Source of the DNA: Linanthus parryae
Taxonomy: Eukaryota; Streptophyta; Magnoliopsida; Ericales; Polemoniaceae
DNA: 64,000 nt
Direction: 5' to 3'
Assembly (NCBI GenBank): GCA_023055425.1
Contig: JALGPY010000008.1
Coordinates: 21,363,359 to 21,427,358 of the forward strand
Shown here in pieces: positions 54,598-64,000 of this stretch; position 1 is the first letter of the stretch; each line of letters begins with the position of its first letter. The translations under genes were made by a program, and so were the position numbers. Under the pieces are notes generated by a model. The model was not told the DNA's origin. It worked only from the letters and a program-made list of their open reading frames with translations, and did not search any database.

Positions 54598-57500
54598 TTA
54601 AGTTGGAGAGTAAACATTGTTGACTCCCAACTTAGCAAGCAGAAATTGAAAAGAAGCACACCCCAGAGGCTTGGTGAGAATATCTGCCAACTGATGCTTG
54701 GAATTAACATGGAGAAGCTTCAATTCACCAGCCACTAATTTGTCTCTGATTAAATGACAATCAAGCTCAATGTGCTTGGTTCTGTCATGAAATACTGGGT
54801 TATTGGCAATGTGAATAGAAGAGTTGCTATCACGGTACAGAACTGGAACAGAAGACAAGGCAATATGCAGATCATGAAGAATAAATTCTAACCACTTCAC
54901 CTCACAAGAAGTTGCAGCCATGCTCCTGTATTCAGCTTCTGCAGAACTTCTAGAAACAATGTCTTGCTTCTTTGATCTCCAAGAAATTAAAGAGTCTCCC
55001 AAATAGACCAGATAACCAGTAATAGATCTTCTTGTGTCTGGACAAGTAGCCCAGTCTGAGTCAGAAAAAGCTTTGAGAGAAAGAGATGAAGACTTAGCAA
55101 AATAAATGCCTTGACCTGGAGTTGTTTTGAGATATCTCAACACCCTATGAGCAGCATCCATATGAGAAGTTCTGGGGCTAGAAATATATTGACTGAGCCT
55201 ATGAACTGCATAGGTAAGATCAGGTCTAGTGTTGCAGAGATATAGAAGTCTCCCAATCAGTTTTCTGTAAAAAGTAATGGCAGCAGCATCCAATAAATCT
55301 CCAGATTCAGCACTGATAGTACAATTAGACTCCATGGGAGTTGATGCAGGCTTGCAGCCCAGAAATCCAGTGTCTTCAAGGACATCAAGAGCAAATTTTC
55401 TCTGAGACAGAGAGATACCTTCAGGAGTTCTATAAACCTCAAATCCCAAGAAAAAACTCAAATTACCCAAATCTTTAAGATGAAAGTGACCATGCAGCTG
55501 TTTCTTGAGGTTTTGGAGAAAAGAGATATTGTTTCCAGTAAGAACAATATCATCTACATAAACTAGGAGAGCAGCAAAGCAATCTCCAACTTGTATTGTG
55601 AATAATGTGTAGTCTGCCTTAGATTGAACAAAACCCAAAGAGATAAGAGTGGATGAAAAATTTTCAAACCACTGCCTGGAAGCCTGCTTGAGTCCATATA
55701 AAGACTTGTCTAGCTTACACACCATATCAGTAGAGGGAGGAACAACACCAGGGGGTACATCCATGTACACCTCCTCATTCAAATCTCCATTCAAAAAAGC
55801 ATTATTGATATCCAATTGAAGGAGATGCCAATCTTTAATTGCAGCCACAGCGAAGACACATTTAACAGTAGCTAATTTGGCTACTGGAGAGAAAGTATCA
55901 AAGTAATCTAGACCTTCAGTTTGTGTATACCCCTTTGCCACCAATCTGGCCTTATACCTTTCAATACTACCATCTGAGTGATGTTTGATTTTATAAATCC
56001 ATTTGCAGCCAATAGTATGATGATTTGAAGGCAAGTGAACAAAATGCCAAGTTTTGTTGGCAACAAGAACATCCAGCTCTTGTTGCATGGCTAATTGCCA
56101 ATGAGGAGAAGCAGCTACTTCTTTATAAGTCTTGGGTTCAGTGACAGCAGAAGCAGCAACTAGCAGAGCCTTGTGTTTAGTAGAGACATTGTCATAGGAC
56201 AAGTAGGAACCCAAATCATGCTCTGTGCTATAAACAAGATGACAGGTCTTGCTATTCAACTGATAATCCTGCAAATAAGATGGCAAATGTCTAGACCTAG
56301 TGGAGTGTCTAACAGGTGCATCAGTGGAGACAGTACTCGTTAAAAGTTCAGGAGAAACTGAAGAAGAATCATGATCCATGTAAGTAACCATGTCTTCTGA
56401 AGAATTCAAATCATCAGAATGAATAGAAACAGGCAGAGAAGGAAGAGAAACTGTGGGAGAAGAACATGAAAAAGGAAATGCATCTTCATAGAAAATCACA
56501 TTTCTGCTAACAGTAATGGTGTGTGTATCCAGATTATAAACCTTGTAACCTTTAACCCCAAAAGGGTAACCAACAAAAACACACTTTGTATCTCTAGGAG
56601 AAAACTTATTTCTGCCTTGAAGAAGAGTAGAAACATAACAAAGACAACCAAAAGATCTCAAATGATCATAAGAAGGAGCAACACCATACAACAATTCATA
56701 GGGAGTTTTATTATGCAAAGAGACAGAGGGTGTTCTATTAATGAGATAGGCAGCAGTTAAAACACATTCTCCCCACAAAGACAATGGTGCATGAGATTAA
56801 AATCTAAGAGCCCTAGAAACATTCAGCAAGTGCTGATGTTTTCTTTCAACAATTGAATTCTATTGAGGAGTTTCTACACAAGAGTGTTGATGCAGAATGC
56901 CATTTTTGGCAAAGAACTCATGCAATTCATACTCAGGAGCATTGTCACTCCTAATGAATTTAATGTATGACCAAATTGAGTATGAATCAAAGCATGAAAA
57001 GCTGGTAAGAGAGTGGAAACTTCAGTTTTAGATCTCATTAAATAGACCCAAGTTGCTCTACTGAAGTCATCTACAATGGTGAGGATGTATCTATACCCCC
57101 CATGTGACATGACCTTATAAGGACCCCAAGTGTCACAATGAATTAAGTGAAAAATAGCAGGAGACACAGAGGTGGAAACAGGGAAATGAAGCCTTTTCTG
57201 CTTAGCAAGATGACAGGTGTCACAAGGAGATGTATTTGGAGGTTTTTCTTTCAATTGAGGAACCACCATTTGCAGTTTATGATCAGGTAAATGACCTAAC
57301 CTGTGATGCCAAATGACAGGACTAATCACAGAGTTACAAGTAGCAATGGAAGGAGAAGACATAAGAAGATATAATCCATCTTTCTTAACTCCTTTACCTA
57401 ATACATGACTATTGTCTTGATCTTGAATAGTGCATCCATCATTAGAGTAATGAACACAACAATTTAGTGAAGAAATCAATTTGGAAATAGAAATCAAATT

Positions 57501-59015
57501 GAACTTGAAAGAGGGAACACATAAGACATTTGTTAAAGTCAAATGTTGATTGATTTTGACCACACCTATATGAGTCACAACAACTGATGATCCATTAGGA
57601 AGGTGCACATATGCATTAGTGACAGGAGTGGTTGTTTCAAAATGAGACAAAGAAGATGACATGTGATCAGTGGCACCACTATCCAAAATCCAGGAATAAT
57701 GTGAAGAGGAAGATGCATCAGTTAACAAGGAAGCTAATGCAAAGTTATTGACAACTCCACTAGATATGTAAGACTGAGCCATACCAGAAAATGATATGCT
57801 AAATGGAGTATCTGCAGAAGAAAATCCTTCTGTAGCCTGAGAGGAACTATAGGAGCTGACTGAACTTGAAGTTGAAAGCTGCATTTTATCTCCAAGCATT
57901 TTCATGAGCTGAGTACATTCATTGTGAGTGAGAGTGATCTTGTCCTGCCCCCCTGAATTGGAAGATGGTTGATCCTGTAATATATTTGAAGACCCTTGCA
58001 CATTATTAACTCTAGAACTTGTGTGAAATGAAGGCTGCCCCTGAGATGAACCCTGAGAAGAGTTCCCATAAGACTTCTTGAAATTGAACCCTGGAGGAAA
58101 GCCATGAAGCTTATAGCATTTCTCCCTTGTGTGTCCTTGCCATCCACAATAAGTACACTGAGGTCTATTTTTGGCATTATACTTGTGTGCAGTCTGTAAT
58201 TGAGTATTAACTTGAGCTGCTAATGAAGCTGGCTCATGAGAAGTAGATGTTTGATGAGCTAATAATGCCACATTATGTGAGTTAGAGACATGATGACCTG
58301 TGATCTCAGTTTGTCTCTCTTGTTGAACCACTTTAGAGAAAATTGCCAGAAGATCTGGTAGAGGCTCTGTGAGAAGAATCTGATCTCTCACAGTAGTATA
58401 GTTCTCATTGAGACCCATAAGAAATTTGAGAATGCAGTCTTGCTCATAGCTCTTCATGATAGTACCAACAATTTGACAACTGCAATTCTTCAAAACACCA
58501 CAAACACAAGTAGGAATAGACTTATAGTTGGACATTTCATCCCACAGAGACTTCAATTTTGCAAAATAAGCAGTAACTCCTAGATCACCTTGTCTAAGCT
58601 CAGCAATTGCAGTAGACAACTGAAATATACGAGGCAAATTTTTCTGTGAATATCTAGCTTTCAAATCATTCCATATGGCAAGAGCTGTTTCATGATAAAC
58701 AATACTAGCTGAGATCTCCTTAGAAACGGAATTAAGCAACCACGATATCACCATATTATCACACCTAATCCAGTACTCGTGCAAATGATCATCAATTTCA
58801 GGTTCAGAGAGAGAGCCATTGATAAACCCTAACTTGTTCTTCGCTTTAAGTGCGACCAAAATTGAACGGCTCCAAGTGTTATAATTCTCTCCGGTTAGTA
58901 CCTGAGAGACGAGGACGATACCTGGTGATTCTGAATGACTGAGAAAGTACGGCGACGCTGAATTGAGATTCAGCTGCCGAACACCATGCGACGATGAACC
59001 CTCTGTAGGAGGCAT
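54598..59015 (-). pseudogene. Copia gag-pol with one frameshift and two stops in integrase
   Basis: It starts at 59015 (MPPTEGSSS). Gag holds a WSRSILVAL-type gag region and a zinc knuckle CTYCGWQGHTREKC near residue 290. Protease has SWILDSGATDHMSS near 445. The GAG-pre-integrase module and the first integrase Asp (HCDTWGPY) follow. Near 56970 a single-base shift changes frame; in the new frame TAG at 56860-56862 and TAA at 56797-56799 interrupt integrase. From 56784 to 54598 the frame is open for 728 codons: the integrase end, reverse transcriptase with intact YVDD, and RNase H (FSDSDWATCPDTRR, SSAEAEYRSMA). The breaks, all in integrase, mean no functional single polyprotein. Confidence 0.92.
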
Positions 59016-59137
59016 GGCGGAAGGTCAATTAGAAGGCGCCGAGAAGAGAAATGACGAAATCGACGACCTCAAGCTTGCTGGAGACGAACGGCGACCATGA
59101 ATTGAGCATCACCGGAGTGATTTTGGCTCTGATACCA

Positions 59138-59355
59138 TATCAAATTTGAGAGAATTTGAAAAGAGGGAAAAATTGAAATTCATTCCAACTGAAATTGTTC
59201 TCCCAATACATGAATTTATATCAACTAATTAATAGCAAACCCAGTCCTTGCAGTAAGGACTAATTACAAAATAACCCCAACATCAAAGTTACTAGTAATT
59301 GCAACTACCTACCCTCTCAACATAAAACTGCAACAAATTTGTAATAAAACTAACA
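59138..59355 (-). repeat. 5' LTR of the minus-strand copia element
   Basis: 218 bp, near-identical to 54373-54590, adjoining the primer site on its left side in plus view. Confidence 0.94.
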
Positions 59356-59360
59356 TAACC

Positions 59361-62300
59361 TATCCCACCTGTATCCATATCCTTGCTTCTTAGCTCAACT
59401 GCTTATGCAGGTCAGTCACTTAAGTACATGAGATGCTACTGAAAAGGATTGACCTGAATACTTATTACCTAGATTTCAATGCTTTTTGATCTTTTATGTC
59501 TGTATCATTTTGGCATTTTGATTGTGGATGTAGATGTGGATGTGGATGTGGATGTGAATGTGACTCCCAGTGCATTTTGGCATAATTCTTTTCCATCTAT
59601 GAGCTTTATGGTGAGTGCTTAAGTTCTTATTTTTCGTTCTTAACAAGCACTGATTCTCAATTTCTACCCTTTAAACGATTTGTACTTTTACTTTTGTTGT
59701 TATTTGATTTCCATCTTTGTTTGGCTAATTATTTTACTAGGTTCTCAGATTCTTTAACTCGTTTATGGGTTATTTGTTTGACCAAGCCGAGAAAATTGGA
59801 GAAAAAAAATGTGATTGCTGATGCCATAAGCTGCGACGTGGCTTCTTCATTGCAGGGTTAAGACTTGAGAGTTACGAAAGCGTTGTCACTTTGCTGATTA
59901 AAACACATACGCCAGACACTCTATTCTATGATTGTTCTATTATGTACAGTTCATATTTTTGTTTGATTGAATCAAACGAGGTTGAGTAGAAGGTGGTAAT
60001 ATGCATAGTAGCACGAAAGAGGTGTGTATTTTCTTTCTCACTAGACTGTTTGATGAAATGCATATCAGAAAAGGTTAGGATGTATGCCAAAAATCTTACA
60101 GAAGCCACTTTATATATGCTTTTCCATGATACTAGTTAGTAACACGTGCGTTGCACGTGATATTTCGTCTGTGTACTTTCCGTGAAAGCTTAGTATACAT
60201 ATATACTGTGATTTATAACAAACCATAAATTATCAATAACTTATGCTGATACAATCTTGCAAAACTAAGATGAATCATTATGTATTTGATTGGCCCTGCT
60301 TGGATATGCTTAATTATGCTTGGATATGCTCAATTAAGTTTATAAGACTGCGGACTAATGGAATGAGTGGTTAAAATAAGGACATATAGTATACTGTTTT
60401 AACCTCATCCACTCATTTCAACAAACCTAAAATTTTAAAATCTTAATTTTTTTTTTGAGAAGTTTTTGTCGTCAACCGGGTTGGAACACGGAATCTCATG
60501 CAGGGACTTCCAACACTTTACCACCTAAGTTACCACCCTAGCTGCCTTAAAATATTAATTAACCTCACTAAAACGGCGCCATTAGATGTTATCTTAAAGT
60601 CCCAACACATAGAGAAAGACTAATTATTAAAGGAGCCAATTGGATCTTGTAGTAAGCTATCATAGAGTCAATGAAAAAGTTACAAGGACAAGCAAACATA
60701 AAAACCATAGCACATCAAAATTTATTGCTCAATACAAAATTACTGTTACATTTTAAACTTGTGTTTGGCAAAATACTGAACACAATTCCAAATTGAAAAT
60801 TCTATCGGAAAAAGAATTAATTTCATTATTTGACATGACACAGTAAAAACATTGTACTATTTAAGGACATTCGAATAATTATAATAATCATAACATATAG
60901 ATGAAGGTGGTGAGTACAATACTTATTCACTGATTAAGGTGATACTAATTCACCTATTGAGGAGACGAATGTTCGACTTCACTATTAGGAACACGCAATG
61001 TGGAGTAAATAACTAATTTCACATCGTTCGGGGTGAGTTTAATTTTCTCGACAGTCTGATTTCCTATCTTATTGCAACATCGATATATACTTATAATAAA
61101 ATAAGTGCAAAATCTTGTCGGTAGAGAGGAGTACCTTCTAGAACAATCTCTCCGATCAATAAACCTCCACAATTTGTAGCGAGCCGATAATAATAGCGAA
61201 TGTCTGGAGTATGAGAATGTCAGCAAAGTAATCACTATCCTCCATTTAATGGTGCACAACAATAGTTCCTATGCCTTCTATCAGGGAAGAATTAACAAAT
61301 TATGATTGATGAGTTAAAAGCTAACTTCTCTTCAATTGAATGTCACTCTAATAGACAAATACTTCTAAAAAACAACTTTCTCCCCTTTTCTTGTCACAAG
61401 TCCAAGATGCTAGGACAAGAGAATGTAGGCAATTTAAGAAAGGTGAATGACTATTTTGAATCCCTCACGATATGACACTATGGAAGATATTCCTTTATGG
61501 AAATATTTTCTGCTGTTACATCTTATCTCTCTTAATCTTTTAGCCTCAAATATTTATCTAATCTGATCTCTCTTTAGATCATCCTTAAATACTTATCTAA
61601 TTTGAGCTCTCTTTAGATCGCCTCAAATATTTCTCTTGATCGAACTTGGAGTTCATTTCTTTAAAGATATTCTAGAAACTCCCTCCATACCTCAAAGTTT
61701 TGTTTGTTTGTTTTTTTTCTCTTTTATCTATTATCAATTCCTTTTTATGAACTATTGAAAATATACATAGCCTTCTACAGTTACCCTATGAATATATTAT
61801 TTCTTTCAAAAACAACAGTCTCATTGCTCCAATCATATTCTAGTTATAACAAAAATTCAAGTTCGAATGTTTTCTATAAACACTGTGAGAGATGTAATTA
61901 CAAACATGGATAAGCACTTTCAGTTAGTTTCATATTCTAACCTGAGGAAATATTGGTTCATTTTTATGTTTATTGGGAAATGAAAACCACTCAAGGAGTT
62001 TTCTTGTACTATAAATTGATACAAAAGAAATAATAGAAAATAGGAAGTACCTCTATGCACTTGCTCAAAGAATTATTGATAAAGAATGAAACTTCTGCAT
62101 TTCGGTTTGATCAGAATTCAAAGTGATAATTCAGTAACCAGTAACAATAGTTTTAGATTGTTCAAGCCCTTCCTATATAGAAATCTTCATAGCAGGATAC
62201 TTACAAATGACTGAAGCATGCTACGAGAAGAACATATCTCACCCACATTAGTATGTTAGTTAAAAAGACATCTCTCTCATCAAAATATATATGAATCTAT

Positions 62301-63634
62301 GAAAAACATGTTCATGCATATGCTAAATTTACTTTTCCCTCATCTAAATGTCTACTGTTCATGACAACAAATATGTTTCTGTCAAACATAGTCTCAGACT
62401 TCGCTGGAGATATATGACATTTCTTTTTCCGGAGTTGCCCAGACCATGAAACTTGGATGTGTGTGTCTTTCATATTTTGTCCACAGTCACTTATTATCTC
62501 AATTTTCAGGAATTAATTTTTAAAATTACCGCTATTAAAAAAAGTGAAAGTTGAGCATTAATCATGTCCTTGCGTATGAGAAGTATATATATTTACATAT
62601 TAAGACAAAACAAATCTATTAGAAGAAATCATACACGTTCGTAGGATATTTGATCATGCAACCTAATCAAATTCAATTGAGGGCTGCCATATCATAATAT
62701 TTTCTATATGAAAACAGCTGGTATAACACGAACATCAATTTGTTTATTTCAATGATATTAACGAAATTGGGTAGTTAACAATACTCTTCCTCAATTATAT
62801 TATTTTTATTAATATTAATCTTGACATAAAAATTTGAACCGTATATAAAAAATAGATTATTATATAAGATAATAAAGGACATATGTCTATTTTTAATACC
62901 ATTCAAAAAGGAGAAGGGTACCTGGTATTTTATGATTCAGTCCCCAGTTTTTTCCTCAAATATATAAGCCAAAGTCTGCAAGCATCCTACTTTTTCCCAC
63001 GCTCAAGCTAAGAACCTTCACGCATGAACGAAAGCACAAAAAAATGAGTGTATTGGTCCCTTATACAGACAAACTTCAGATCAAATAAAAACTTACCATT
63101 GTCAAATTCAAAAATTTCACACAATTATTTTCCAAAGACAAAACTATATTTGTGAGGACATTAAGTCTGCGAGGAATGTTCGTAAAGGCAGGTAAGCATG
63201 TTTCACAAACAATTCGAGCTCTACATTTGGGTTCATACCCAGACAAAACGTATATGTTACTTAAGGAGAAAGATATTTTACTTCCATAATATAGCGTATG
63301 GTAAGTTTGGTATCGTTTTTTTTCATCTTTTAATCCACTCTGAACTTCTAATTTATTTTAAAAAATTTCCAGCTTTCTGGTATGGGACTTATTGTGTCAT
63401 CTTATGGATTTTAATTTTCGAATTTTTATAGCTTTTAATCCATTTTGGACTTTTGATCTCTTTGGAAGGTTTTCAAGTATTTGGTACTTACTTTTTCTGT
63501 GTCAACTCTTTGAATTTTTTCTTTTTGTGTAAAACTTGATTTTAAAGTTAGGTTTCATCAATTCTCGTTGGACTTTTGTCTTCATAAACAACAAAATGAC
63601 TTATCAACTCGTGATATGTTTATCTATCTAAACA
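59361..63634. other. AT-rich intergenic DNA without a supported gene
   Basis: No frame shows a domain. Noted inside: a short (GATGTG)n tract at about 59527-59560; ACACGTGCGTTGCACGTG near 60140-60160, a palindromic motif common at edges of plant repeats; a SINE-like insertion at 60447-60546; and a roughly 45-bp direct repeat around CTCTCTTTAGATC at 61540-61640. Confidence 0.6.
60447..60546 (-). mobile_element. tRNA-derived SINE-like insertion
   Basis: On the minus strand, TAACTTAGGTGG resembles a Pol III A box, GTTCCAACCC a degenerate B box, and the unit ends in a run of ten A. It is flanked by near-identical 12-bp direct repeats TTAAAAT(C/A)TTAA (60435-60446, 60547-60558). Length about 100 bp. 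Confidence 0.6.
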
Positions 63635-63917
63635 CCACTCTGATAGTATGTTTTTTCTATTTCCCATCAATTTGACTGTTACCACTATTCGCTGGGTCAC
63701 TTTGACCCGGTGATTGGGATCGTAAAATGATGTAATTTTTATAATATTTACATGGTGTTGTAGAGTAAAAGTTACTCTATAACACAGTGAAGAAATTATC
63801 AAAATATTGAATCGTTGTACGATCCATATCATCTGGTAACGATCCAGATCATCTGGTACAAAGTGACACATACGATTCAAAAAGTCAGAATGATGGGATA
63901 AAGAAGAAATAGAGTGG
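63635..63917. mobile_element. Second copy of the Stowaway-like MITE family
   Basis: The ends CCACTC and GAGTGG lie next to CA and TA. The interior (GGTCACTTTGACCCGGTGA, then GTGTTGTAGAG / CTCTATAACAC) aligns with the two halves at 2670-2737 and 25936-26124, and runs unbroken through the point where those are split. It has an extra duplicated CGATCCAxATCATCTGGTA block at 63816-63860. Confidence 0.78.
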
Positions 63918-64000
63918 TACTACCACATTTAATTTGGCATACCACAATTTTGTTAGTAAATCTAAAAAGATTAAAATGCTAATCTTCACTGAGTAGCCAA

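Larger units (their letters stand above)
54373..59355 (-). mobile_element. Ty1/copia element, young but with broken integrase
   Basis: A 4983-bp element with 218-bp LTRs (54373-54590, 59138-59355) that differ at a single base. It has a duplication TAACC (54368-54372, 59356-59360), a primer site TGGTATCAGAGCC just inside the 5' LTR (about 59125-59137) and a polypurine tract AAGGGGGCC next to the 3' LTR (54591-54599). LTR ends in sense direction are TGTTAG and TTGATA. Confidence 0.95.

Noticed and set aside
60954..61262. 102-codon minus-strand frame
   Set aside because: No recognisable domain, no splice or promoter context, AT-rich intergenic setting.
1..64000. CRISPR arrays, bacterial operons, rRNA or intact tRNA genes
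   Set aside because: None seen; the tandem arrays have no unique spacers, and the only tRNA-like sequences are SINE-like fragments without a cloverleaf.

Overview
The window is nuclear DNA of a flowering plant, most likely a eudicot. The evidence is plant-specific F-box families (DUF295 and FBD types), an At4g14100-like gene, plant LTR retrotransposon lineages, GT-AG introns and AT-rich intergenic sequence with (GA)n, (GAA)n and (AAT)n microsatellites. I cannot name the species. Over half of the window is transposable-element sequence.

Layout. 1-2669: an LTR fragment that looks Ty3/gypsy, GA-rich low-complexity DNA, and a decayed Ty1/copia start. 2670-26124: a three-level nest. A Stowaway-like MITE (TA flanks) is split by a non-autonomous gag-only LTR element (2738-25930, TSD CCTGG, LTRs differing by one base and one indel). 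That element is in turn split by an intact-looking 15.3-kb Ty3/gypsy element of the Tat type on the minus strand (8791-24136, TSD ACTGT, 626-bp LTRs differing at one base). The Tat element has gag-protease, then a single in-frame UGA, then RT / RNase H / archaeal-type RNase H / integrase. Between pol and its 3' LTR it carries a dyad-rich tandem array and, on the opposite strand, a five-exon gene of about 1261 codons with a plant mobile domain.

26191-42865 is gene-bearing. A two-exon At4g14100-like gene (27535-30038) and a minus-strand F-box/DUF295 gene (33532-34710) are echoed downstream by two broken At4g14100-like copies (37920-40858) and a second F-box/DUF295 gene (41029-42342) with a frameshifted C-terminus. 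This looks like duplication and decay of a two-gene module. Between them lie two TIR elements, one a clear MULE-like element with a 9-bp duplication.

43570-53738 is best read as one F-box/LRR/FBD gene on the minus strand. Three phase-compatible exons encode about 425 residues. Its second intron is 8.8 kb and holds a decayed copia element (46994-52184, TSD ACAAT), LINE fragments and two perfect hairpins.

54373-59355 is a copia element on the minus strand (TSD TAACC, LTRs 217/218 identical) with a frameshift and two nonsense codons in integrase. 59361-64000 is intergenic, with a SINE-like insertion and a second member of the MITE family that was split at 2670. That second copy confirms the empty site of the large nest.
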